From Phallusia fumigata (Eukaryota; Chordata; Ascidiacea; Phlebobranchia; Ascidiidae), in contig QXVZ01019405.1 of the NCBI GenBank assembly GCA_008931825.1, forward strand, positions 1 through 32,437: 32,437 nucleotides of DNA, given 5' to 3'. Each line of letters starts with the position of its first letter. The stretch's first letter is position 1. Of this stretch, positions 23,340 to 32,437 are shown in pieces. The notes under the pieces are model-generated. The model made no database searches. It was given only the letters and a program-made list of their open reading frames with translations, and had not been told where the DNA came from. A program made the translations under genes and the position numbers.

Positions 23340-23475
23340 ACCCCGACCGAACTACCTAATGACGTTTTCCGTGCCCCAGTCTCAAGCAAAACCAATCGAG
23401 CGTGGCGGCTTGGTCAACACGACTGATGACGAAGGAAAATGACGTTATTTCCGGTGTCATGAAGCCGGGATAATT
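23340..23475 (-). promoter_or_regulatory. Epsin promoter candidate
   Basis: A CpG-richer island between CpG-poor gene bodies. It holds two TGACGTT CRE-like words (near 23360 and 23440), CCAAT near 23392 and ATTTCCGG, an ETS-type core, near 23448. It lies about 700 bases upstream of the epsin start codon. The motifs are seen directly; promoter function is inferred from position and CpG content. Confidence 0.5.
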
Positions 23476-23782
23476 TGTCTGTAAAGAGCCCAACTCATTT
23501 TTTTGCCATAAATTTCCACACAATCAGAAGAAAACGTTATGCGATTTTTTGTTTTTGAAGTAGAAAAATAGAAATTTTTATCCAGTCTTAAGTACGGTTT
23601 GGATTACACGATTTCGCGGATATTCATGGTCCAAAAAATACTCTTATTTAGTGGAGTTGCTTTCGGTAGAAACTTAATGATTTTACGAATTTAGTGTTTA
23701 TTGCTTTTATCTAGACTAGAGTTTGTATACTTTGTACGAATATAATATTTGATTTTATGCTATATTTCATTTTTGCAGATGT

Positions 23783-23942
23783 GGCCAAGGATGACAGTAC
23801 AGTACACAGCAAACACCATCACGCTGTACCGTTCCCTATCCTTTACAATGGATGTAGGCACGGTATGGCATGACCTTAGTTACGAGGTACATACAACTCA
23901 TTATACTCATACGTATTGTACCGCACTACCATCCTTGGATAC
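23783..23942. repeat. Foldback element made of four related arms
   Basis: The ends are inverted: CCAAGGATGACAGTAC at the left, and CCAAGGATGGTAGTGC when the right end is read on the other strand. Two more related arms lie inside. The four arms (23787-23805 plus, 23823-23843 minus, 23848-23869 plus, 23915-23936 minus) share a GGAT-x-G-x(3-4)-CGGTAC-like core. This gives a nested palindrome, probably a MITE or other foldback transposon. The 70-codon frame across it is not a gene. Confidence 0.6.
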
Positions 23943-23991
23943 GGGATTCCAAACTTTCTAGCACCTAATTTTTCCTAAACAAGAGCAAAAA

Positions 23992-23997
23992 TTTATT
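23992..23997 (-). terminator. Candidate poly(A) signal of the USF gene
   Basis: AATAAA on the minus strand, the first canonical hexamer I see after the USF stop codon. It would give a 3' UTR of about 1.1 kb that ends just before the foldback element and 0.5 kb before the epsin promoter. Confidence 0.35.
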
Positions 23998-23999
23998 CT

Positions 24000-25102
24000 C
24001 TGAACAAATATAAAAAACAAATCATACACGTTGGAACGATCACCAAAGAGTAAGAAAAACATTTGTTAATCGGAGTAAGAAAATGTTCTTAAATCTGGCC
24101 AGTTTCCAGACTTTAAGATGGAAACAGCGACACCAATTCAGGGTGGAGAATTCCTGAAAACAGCAAGTGTTTAAAAGGGCAACACAAAACTGTAATGATG
24201 TTAGCAAAACCAGGGTCCTTATTTTGGGCAGTGACTGGTGAGATTTGATATTTCGTTTTGCTTGCAATTGTATGAAAGTAACGATTTATCTCATATTAAA
24301 TGAACAATAAAATCCAAATTATTTTAGCAAATATATACCATTTTCCTGCATGTTTACAAGCACTATAATACAGTTTTAGTACTTTACGAATAATCGTTAG
24401 GAGAAAATACGACCCAATATATTTCATGAAAAGTTTTCATTTAAAACATCTTGTTGCCCTGAATATTACAAAGTTTCAAAGATTGGGCACATTTAGCACA
24501 CTTGGGGTTGCTACAAATAAAAACGTTATCCACCAAGTAATGTGTTAAATTAAATAAATTCAGTGAGCATCAACTGAACCTTATTAACTACTTGAAGGCT
24601 AGATATTATAACTACAATAACTAGTCATTTTTTGTAAGGAAAAAAATAGGACCCACATTGGACATGGCGAGTGTTTAAGGAATATTGTGTTGGCTACTTG
24701 AAATAGAAAAACTTGGTGACAGCTAAATTATATCTACAACTCACAAAACTACCCTTCAGATGTTTTGCATGAACCTAATGCATCCATGTTAAGGTGGAAT
24801 CACAGCCGTCACAACCAAAAACACTGTTTCATCCAAAGCAGTGTTTCAACAAAATGCAATGAACAAAAATGCTGATTGAACAATATACAGGAATCATCAG
24901 TTGTTTAAAATCATTTGTGAAGCACTGGTGGTGTTGAACTGCAGAAAAGCAGTGCAGCTTGTCAAAAAAACAGCATAAAACCACAATTTATGAGTTTAAA
25001 CTGTTGTGAATAGTGGAGAAAGTTCCGGTCGCTTTCCAACCATCCTCCGTTCTTTGCCAGCTCAGCCTCTTATGCACAATCTTTGTGCTTGTCTGTCTTT
25101 GG
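24000..25102 (-). other. Presumed USF 3' UTR
   Basis: AT-rich, CpG-poor sequence between the USF stop codon and the candidate poly(A) signal. No coding exon is visible. A nearer CATAAA variant lies near 24994. Confidence 0.4.
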
Positions 25103-28100
25103 TCAGTGTGAAGTGTTCGATGTACTTGTTATCGCGACTTCAATGCCATGGGATTGCAACATTTGACGAAGAATGTTGTTTTCCTGTTTCTTGTCTTCAA
25201 GCTAAAACACAAACACCAATGGTTTTTGATAATGATCAGTGTTACACAGAAGTTGTGAGAAAAAACAATTTATTTTATTTTGTCGATGATGTAACTGACG
25301 GCTTAAAGCAAATGTTGCAAAGTGTACTTTTAAGTAGAATATTTTTCAAAGTACAGTTTTAGGTTTCATAGGTTATTATATACATCACATAATAAGTCTG
25401 GACCTCTTTTTGAATCCACAATTTAAAATTTTATTTGCTGTTGGTATAGGCTTTGGTATGTAATAGAGACAATTTTTTCTACCTTTTATCAGCATTTTGT
25501 CACTTATTACATGATTCACCCTACGTAGTGCACTTTTAAATTCAAGTACTTCAGAACCTGAAATTACATGACATGCATACTAGGTTGCAGAGATGGAGTT
25601 CTAGGGGTCGGATAATGAAATTCTGACTGTGACTCCTAAAGTCCAATTACACCCTTTAGCTGATTTTTTGTAATCCAGCAATTTTCTGCTATTTTCCTTT
25701 ACATGGAAAATTTTGGAAAGTGTTGGCAATGCTTTTAGGCCATTTTTGCTGTTTTGTCAAAAAGTCGGCTTTTTCAGCCTCTGATTAAACTGGAATGATG
25801 TCCTTAAGACTTCTAAGAATACTAAGGGTTGGAGTCGGCATCCTAGTAATGCTAGGAGTCTGGAATCAGAGGTTACACTTATCACTCTGCTACCCAGGTG
25901 CACACCAGTTTATTACAATGTGCCATTTCTTTCCGTTTAAGATTTAAAATCAAGCTTCGGTTTCTGGTAGTTTTTTTGTCGGAAGCGTAAATCACATAGA
26001 ATTTACTGGGCCCTACAAATCACTGCATACCTGGATTCTGAGAACTTCATGGTCCAGTTGTATCCGTTCTAGTTCCTTGATATTATCAGCATACCTTTGA
26101 TTGGAAGTTTGTAGATCCAGAATGTAGTCACATGTTTTAGCAAGAATCCCACCCTTGCTCTGAAAAATTGTGAAGAATAAAATAAACAATGCCTTGTTAA
26201 AAACAGTTGTCTATGCAAAAGTATGACTTTGTTTTACTTTTAGGCATAGGGCCAACAGTTTGTCTACTTTTTTAAAACTTGCTACAGGCATCCTCTAGCG
26301 CTGGGGTTCTTAACCAGGGGTACCTGCACCCCAGGGGTAAGAGACCTGCTCCTAGGGGGTATGAGGATGCTGAATCATTGGACCAATTACATAGATACTG
26401 CATTATATCCATAACATCCAAACAAAATTTTTTTGTTGACAAGAAAAAAGGTTAAGAACCACTGCTTTACCAACAGGTGAATTTATTGTAATGACAGTTT
26501 TGATTTTATTGTAATGAAAGATTTTAAATCAAAAACTTTAATTAACATAAGAAATGATTTACCCCCACCTGACCCTGCTTAGTGTGGTCAGCGGCACAGT
26601 CAGGAACAAGTTTAGACAGTTTTGTGATCCAGTTATTGATTTTATCTCTTCTTCTCCTCTCAACTGTACACAAGACAGTCAAATTGGGATTAACTAACAG
26701 CTCATTAAATGCTATTATCACACACACATTAACTCTTTTTATTTGTCAAACCTTTTTAAAAATGTATTTTCTGCAGTGGACATAAAGATAGATTTCTACC
26801 CAGCTTTCGGTGTAAAGTTTAATCCAATGTTCCCGAATACATACCTTCATTGTGTTGAACCCTTCTTGTTGTGTCACGAACTACAACCCCCCGTCCCGCA
26901 TCAAGTTTTCTACAACACATGAGAAAATATTAAATGCAAAAACAAGGCAAAATAATTAAAAAAACAATTCATTTAATGAGTCAATACTTTTTTCGTTTGA
27001 CTGTTTTATGATTGTAATGTAATGTTATCCTAAAGACTGATTCGTTGCTCAATGGGTATTTTGCATCATAACTTTTTGAAACTGGTTGTTTATGTGGCAA
27101 GCTCTTTTGTGAAAATCTATTAGCCATAAACTATGTAATGCACGATGCTCTATGCCAGTATTTCTCACTTTTTTAAATGCAATGCCTATGCACGAGCTAT
27201 TGGCAGGCACTGTGCTCTTGCAAGTGTTGCCAGCTTATGATTAGTGTTGTAAGTTGAGTCATTTATTGGGCAAGTACAACTTATATTAGAGTCTTTGTTT
27301 TAAAGTTATTTGAGCGCACAATCAGGTTTTGCCTAAAAGTAGCAGAATATTTCTTACTGAACAAAGTTTCTTGGGGCTAGGGACCGGGATCCTTGGCTAG
27401 TTTGCAGCACATCCTGTGGTGACATCATCACATAAAACTGACCTAAACAAAAATAAAGTCTCTTCCTCTGTCCGTTGATTTCAATAAGTTTAAACCTTTT
27501 AGGGTTGTTAGCACAATGTAGGAGGGACAAAAAAGACCTTGACATATCTGCACGTTTATTTTTGTCTTCTCTTTTTGGCAGGCTGCTGTACAGTGGATAG
27601 GAAAACAAAATGCAAAAAAGTGATGTATTGCACATGCTAGATTCGGGGAAAACACACCTACTGAATGAGCTAAAAACCAGTGACAGTGGCTATTCCCAAT
27701 GGATTATCAACACATATTTTGAAAAACAAGTTGCTAAACAATGGAAAATATCAGTGACAGAGAGCTAACTCTTAAGGAACAAAATAAACTTAGAGTACAG
27801 AGATTTTGTGAAAACGACCCAGTTACTAGCAAACAACATCATAATACATTGTTGGATTAGGTAATCTCTAGTTATAGTCAATGTGGGTAACAAAACGATT
27901 TTTGGTAACTTTGTTGCTGAACGTTTGTTTTTGGCAACAGAAGCTGGAGTTTTTTTCTAGTGTAGCTGATGGGACTACTTTTTAAATTGTGTAAAGAATT
28001 TTGGATTTTATTAAAAAACAAAAAAAATATGACCAACACCATTGTTTAGGTTGGACTGTTACTACATTAACTAAAAAAAAAAACTTTTAAAGACACAAAC

Positions 28101-30968
28101 AACACTAAACATTTGTAAATATCATTATTGCAACCAACAAGCCAAAAAATCTAATTTTTTTGCTACTAATTCTTCATTTTTAAATTCAAACCTTATTTTG
28201 CCCCAAGTAACTCTTATTGTTGTTTGTGACAATAAGCCCCAGTGGTTATAAATAGTTTGATTTAATCCCCCTAAGCGCAACAATGTTGGTGATCATGTGC
28301 ATTTAGACCGCAATACAAAATGAGTAATACAAGGCTTGGAGTTTTCAACCAGGAAATTCTGACAGCGAACTCATTATAAGTCGTATCCATTCAGGCATTC
28401 ATCGCACTCAAGGATAAAAAACAACAACATACAATGCCTAAGTATAGAGACAATTGTGTAGGTTCATGATGAAGGGCTTATCCAAAGCATTACCCATTCA
28501 CCCCTAATTTTCACAAAGCAAAACAAAAATGAATGGAACATACAACTAACCTCCTGCGACATTCTGTTGGTCCGAATTATCTGCAGTTGTCCCAAGGTCC
28601 GGGCTGTCACCAGGGTTGGAACCCGTAGAGGGGAAATAGGCAAACTTTGTACCCTGTCCATCAGACATTGTGTTGGTATTGGGGCCATCATTCTCTCCAT
28701 TGAAGGGATTGCCCACTAAGGCGACCTTTGAAAACATTTCAAACATAAATTAAATCCAAAAAAGTTAGAACACAATACAATATATCTTGGTCACAGGAGG
28801 TGTAATAATGAAAATTGGGAGCTTATTAAAGCTAGAAACATGTTCCTATATTGTGTTATGTTATTTAAAATGCTGTATGTATGTAAGCATAATACATTGG
28901 AACCTGAATTGGGCATCAAAAAAGCTGACATTCCTACCAGAATAACATCTATTACTGACATACCTGTTGGTTTGCTGTGCTGCCCCCAGCCTGGCCCTGT
29001 GATAGAATACTTTGTATTCCATTTGTTGTAACAATACTTAATGTTGCTTGTTGGTTGTCATCAGACCCTCCTACTTGAACCACTCTGTATGTTACCTTCA
29101 GGAATAAATTATTTTAATTATTTTAACGACAAAGTTGTTAAATGAAACACCCAAACCAATCCTAACCCTAGATTGTTGATTTCTTCCACAAAAAAATTAA
29201 AACAGTAGCCATACTCTTTGAAAACCTATATAACTTGTAAAACAATATTATACTTTAAAGCCAGAGCATTAAAGCTCTTAAAATTGCCTAAAGTGAGTAT
29301 GGATTGAGCTAGCTTGTAAACTGCTACAAACATTGTACTGATGCTACAGCGGGATGTGACATCAATTCAAACAAGGAATTAAGATTTACCTATTTTAGGC
29401 CAAGTCATATTAAATACAATTTAAAGACTTCAATTCTCAAAAAAGTTAGAAACAATGCTCGAAACCGAAACCACTCAATCACAAAAAGCAACTTAGTTTG
29501 TAAATCACATTGTGTACCTGTCCATTGTCTCCAGACCGAAACTGATATGTTTGAATTCCAGATTGTTGATCCCCTGTCATTGGAGACTGGTCATCTGAAC
29601 CAAGACCTTCATTGACACCAACATCTGCATTATAAGTGTATAGAATTTGTACTGGAGTTACTTCAGTCGATAAAAAAGTTATTTCAAGAATAGGCATATG
29701 AGCCCAAAAGCTAACTGATGTCTATGCTTAAACATGGGGTATAGTAACAGTTGTAGGTTTAAGTCAGGAACTAAAGTTACTTTAGTACCAATTAGTACCA
29801 ATAGTAGTACCAATTACCTCTCATAAGATCTCCTGATTCTTCGTCATCAAGCCCATCTCGGTGCTTTTCACTAAGCATATTAGCAAAAATTCAAATTAGC
29901 GGCTGTATGTGGTATAGTGAGGCAGTAGTTAACCAATCCATAACTACAAGGGGATTTAATAAATTCTTAAAAATTTGTTACAGATATTTTGCGTTTAAAG
30001 CCAAAAATTGTGGTTATAGACAGAGGAATGTAATTTGCCAAGTAGTCTTTGTATTAGATCATTGCTGTTTTGGTCTTTAGGTGTTGGTTACAAATGATTC
30101 TTTGGAAAGAATTTGTCACAAGTATGTGCAGTGTTTTCGAAATACTGGGCCCCATTTATAAAACTTTCAGAGTTACTGGTCAGCAAGATTTGGACTTCAC
30201 TTGTCCATTATATCAACCCATATCAAATGCAAGACACACAAAAAACTGACTTTTTTTAAGCATCAATTGCTATCCTTAATTAAAGACAAATAATAGGAAA
30301 AAAATTCACTGCTAACTTAGCCATTATTCTAAGCTTTTAACACTGTATTATTTCGATCAATGACAAATGCACCAGCCTTTCACAAATCTGTTGCATAACA
30401 CACCCAGACTAAAGAAACAATGCTTTACGACAGTTCTGAGGCAAGCACACTAATATTTCAAAGATAAAGGGATGGCAGAGTTATATGAGATCTCATGTGC
30501 ACTGTGACAAACTAAGAGCAACAGGGTGGACTAACAACAAAAATACCTTGCAGTAGGGCAAATTTTTTTAGGTGCCGTCACTTGGGGTACACAAAATTTG
30601 TTGTACAATTGCTTTTACAAAAAAGATTAACAGCACAGCCATGACAAAATTTCAATCCTGACTGATCACAGCAGTGCTTTGTGCCAGTATGTAAAAAAGT
30701 ATTGGTGTTTCACAGTCACAACCATGCTATATGTGAATAACCAACTTCTATAGATTTAATACACGACAGTCTTAAACTTTACAAACAAATGGTTAAATTA
30801 AGATCCACACAAAACTTAAGTCACAATGAATCCCGCCATTTTGACTTTTGCCTGGAAATAGCGGATTGCACACATTCTGACAAACGTGGTTGCATATTAC
30901 CAAGATCGATCTTACACAAAAAATGGATTTTACCTGTTTTCGAGTGCTTGATCTAACGAAATATCCAT
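25103..30968 (-). CDS. USF: Upstream stimulatory factor (USF), bHLH-leucine-zipper transcription factor
   Basis: A nuclear factor that binds CACGTG E-boxes as a dimer. Ten coding exons on the minus strand: 30968-30934, 29870-29818, 29624-29518, 29095-28964, 28725-28551, 27442-27358, 26909-26845, 26663-26569, 26159-26031 and 25201-25103. All introns are GT-AG and all phases agree. They give 975 nt, or 324 residues plus stop; human USF1 has 310. Residues 168-195 form the USF-specific region (G-Q-F-Y-V-M-M-S-P-Q-D-V-L-Q ... L-A-P-R). The basic region has H-N-E at 215-217 followed by V-E-R-R-R-R-D-K-I-N-N-W, including the DNA-reading His, Glu and Arg. Helix 2 starts S-K-G-G-I-L-A-K (from 250). 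A leucine zipper follows to near the C-terminus, which ends S-H-G-I-E-V-A-I and a short Ser/Thr tail. The N-terminal half is the acidic/Gln-rich activation part, with V-T-Y-R-V-V-Q-V matching vertebrate VMYRVIQV. It begins with an ATG 34 bases before the first donor. Apparently intact. Assignment is by recognised family sequence; USF1 and USF2 cannot be told apart. Confidence 0.96.
25588..25889. mobile_element. Possible degraded hAT-like element in the last USF intron
   Basis: Starts CAGAGATGGAGT and ends CACTCTG, so both ends begin CAGAG when read inward. The body is rich in GAGTC/GACTC words (such as GGAGTCGG and TGACTCCTAAAGTCC). The flanking octamers match poorly, so no target duplication is demonstrated. 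Confidence 0.3.
26301..26464. mobile_element. Short hAT-type MITE in a USF intron
   Basis: A 164-bp element with 15-bp terminal inverted repeats: CTGGGGTTCTTAACC at the left, and CAGTGGTTCTTAACC when the right end is read on the other strand. The left flank CTCTAGCG fits the hAT target preference (nTCTAGAn), but the right flank CTTTACCA matches it only in part. It is an old non-autonomous copy and does not touch an exon. Confidence 0.65.
29784..29815. repeat. Three AGTACCAAT repeats against a USF splice donor
   Basis: AGTACCAAT occurs three times with spacers of one to three bases. The last copy overlaps the donor of USF coding exon 2 (exon edge at 29818). On the minus strand this gives repeated GGTACT words just inside the intron. 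Confidence 0.6.
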
Positions 30969-31100
30969 TGTAGCGCCTCACGGCATTTAAATTCCACGCA
31001 CCAAATCACGAGTTTAAGTCACGGGAACAAACAAGATCATGTGATGTCCCTGCGATTGTCGAACAAGAATTCGTCGCTACGTATTCATCCGCCACGCATG
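30969..31100 (-). promoter_or_regulatory. USF promoter / 5' UTR region with TCATGTGA
   Basis: Directly upstream of the USF start codon, with more CpG than the gene body. TCATGTGA at 31037-31044 contains CATGTG, an E-box variant that USF and MITF/TFE factors can bind. No TATA box is evident. Function is inferred from position. Confidence 0.45.
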
Positions 31101-31726
31101 ACGAAGAAAATTTCAGAGTTTGATTTATGTTACACAAAGAATTCTTTTTCGTTTTATTTAGCCACAAAATATTTCGTGGAGGTAAAAGAAATATGTTGTG
31201 TTGTTATTTTCACAAACAAAGTGTACTTTAATGCCGTTTCTTGCTAATGACGAAAGTAAATAGACCTCATCTAATTTTTAACATACAGCTCAAATTTCTA
31301 TTCTAAAATAGCCATTTCGTTTTTCATCTGACAATTCGTATCCTAAATTCATTCATTTATCAATTTAATTCACAAAAAAACCTGTAGTAGTTCGTAAACT
31401 TTTTTTGTCAAGTTTTGCGCCAGATATGTTTCGCGCCAGCAGCCAAGTTTCTTGCTTTTTATTTTTGTAATTTTTAGATTTTGACCTGTATGTATTGTTT
31501 TGTAGTTGACATAAACTTGGGTTAGGTTAAATCAAAGAATACTATACAGTATTCTTTGGTTAAATCGTTACTTTATTTTCAATAGCAGCCACCGTGGCAA
31601 ATTGTTGTTTGCTATTAAATGTTCATGTTGATGACACTTGATGTACAAAACTAAGATTGGATGCAATTTAGAACAAAGTTTGGTTATTTGTGTCAAATAT
31701 GCAACACGAAGACAAACAAACGAAAT
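31101..31726. other. Non-coding stretch with an 11-bp perfect hairpin
   Basis: No gene seen. CAAAGAATACT and its exact reverse complement flank ATAC at 31533-31558, forming a perfect 11-bp stem. The surrounding bases (TTAAAT / GGTTAAAT) extend it loosely. Confidence 0.45.
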
Positions 31727-31797
31727 GCGTCGACCGGGAGTCGAACCCGGAACTAGTGCTTGGAAGGCACCAATGCTAACCGTTACACCATCGACGC
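31727..31797 (-). tRNA. trnG-UCC: tRNA-Gly (anticodon UCC)
   Basis: A 71-nt cloverleaf on the minus strand. The acceptor stem GCGTCGA/TCGACGC pairs over all 7 bases. The D arm contains GGTTAGC. The anticodon stem GGTGC/GCACT encloses the loop CTTCCAA with anticodon TCC. The T arm is CCGGG-TTCGACT-CCCGG. It is very close to the animal nuclear tRNA-Gly(UCC) pattern, with intact internal A and B boxes. There is no intron and no encoded CCA. A run of four T, the usual pol III stop, is not seen in the first bases downstream. Confidence 0.96.
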
Positions 31798-31959
31798 TTG
31801 ACGACAAACTTGGTTTGTTTCAGTGTAATAAGGGTCTCATGTACAAACTGTTTGAAANTGCTTGGAAGGCACCAATGCTAACCGTTACACCATCGACGCT
31901 TGACGACAAACTTGGTTTGTTTCAGTGTAATAAGGGTCTCATGTACAAACTGTTTGAAA
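31757..31959. repeat. Exact 101-bp duplication across a single N
   Basis: 31757-31857 and 31859-31959 are identical and are separated only by the N at 31858. The duplicated piece includes the 5' half of the tRNA gene and its upstream flank. An assembly overlap that was not collapsed is by far the likeliest cause. Confidence 0.93.
31859..31899 (-). pseudogene. Truncated tRNA-Gly copy, probably an assembly artefact
   Basis: Repeats the 5' 41 bases of the tRNA-Gly(UCC) gene, from the first base through the anticodon loop, and then stops at the N. It lacks the T arm and the 3' acceptor strand. It belongs to the exact 101-bp duplication, so it probably does not exist in the genome. Confidence 0.85.
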
Positions 31960-32052
31960 TGTTTAAGGTTTGATTGGTCACTGGATGAGACGAATTTATT
32001 TGATGCATGGATTTGATTCCTGGTGTACGGTGGCCCACAAGTACAATTCAAG

Positions 32053-32250
32053 AATTTTTTTGCAAACATTTTTTTTTCAATGCAAACATATTTTTTTAGT
32101 GCAAACATTTTTTTTCCAGGACAACAACTTTTTTGCAGACGGTTTTTTTAGTGCAAACATTTTTTTTCACTGCAACATTTTTTTTTGCAGACAACTTTTT
32201 TTGTGCAAACATCTTTTATTCAGTTCAACAATTTTTTTGCGGACAATTAT
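32053..32250. repeat. Degenerate T-rich minisatellite
   Basis: About ten irregular units of 15-25 bases, each with a run of 6-9 T next to GCAAACA, GCAGACAA or a close variant. The plus-strand frames rich in Phe across it (up to 103 codons) are products of the repeat, not genes. Confidence 0.8.
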
Positions 32251-32437
32251 TGGTGTACCTTATACGGCGTATCAAAACTAGCAAATTACTACTTGCGCAA
32301 TATAGTACGCGGAAGCTGTCAGCATCGCCCCCAAGTAATTAACGGTCCCCGTAACATAATCAAACCATTTACGCTGACGCCTAACGGTTAGTACTAGTAA
32401 GGTGGGGGTTGAGAGTAGAAAATCTAATAAACATAGT
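32251..32437. other. Right edge, nothing recognised
   Basis: Unique sequence after the minisatellite, with no coding or RNA feature that I can support. Confidence 0.4.

Noticed and set aside
27160-27240. CCAGTATTTCTCACTTTTTT, similar to one end of hAT MITEs
   Set aside because: No matching inverted terminus nearby and no target duplication.
28464-28700. A 78-codon minus-strand frame overlapping USF exon 5
   Set aside because: Out of phase with the verified USF exon chain.
30150-30260. GGGCCCCATTTATAAAACTTTCAG, reminiscent of a widespread invertebrate repeat start
   Set aside because: No terminal structure or second copy in the window to support an element.
31970-32391. Phe/Cys-rich plus-strand frames of up to 103 codons
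   Set aside because: They are translations of the T-rich minisatellite.
1-32437. CRISPR arrays, bacterial operons, phage or plasmid features
   Set aside because: The window is plainly eukaryotic, with spliced animal genes and a nuclear-type tRNA. No such arrays or operon structure are present.

Overview
The window is animal nuclear DNA: AT-rich, with GT-AG introns and a eukaryotic tRNA gene. It contains two multi-exon genes that are recognisable at the protein level. The gene content, the small introns, the patchy CpG depletion over gene bodies and the apparent high heterozygosity fit a marine invertebrate deuterostome. A Ciona-like ascidian is my best guess, but the sequence alone does not prove the taxon.

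Right part, all on the minus strand and in tandem. (1) A complete USF-type bHLH-leucine-zipper transcription factor (30968 to 25103): ten coding exons, 324 codons, every splice phase checked by hand. (2) An epsin-type endocytic adaptor (22677 to 18752): two coding exons, 467 codons, with two ubiquitin-interacting motifs, DPW/DPF motifs and an NPF motif. I find no ENTH domain. (3) A tentative small three-exon gene of unknown function (16085 to 14543, 94 codons), reconstructed from short exons. CpG-richer, CRE/ETS-bearing stretches sit just upstream of each gene (about 31.0, 23.4 and 17.1 kb). A tRNA-Gly(UCC) lies at 31.7 kb.

Left part (1 to about 11.4 kb): no convincing protein gene. It is CpG-richer than the gene bodies and carries a notable number of CACGTG E-boxes and CRE-like sites, plus a clean hAT-type MITE with an 8-bp target duplication. 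From about 11.4 to 15.4 kb CpG is scarce again, as it is over the two sure genes, which suggests a transcribed unit that I can only partly resolve.

Assembly: each of the three single N characters (3376, 5761, 31858) sits exactly at the junction of two near-identical tandem copies. These look like unmerged haplotypes or contig-end overlaps, not real duplications, so features inside the second copies (including a truncated tRNA) should be treated as artefacts until checked.
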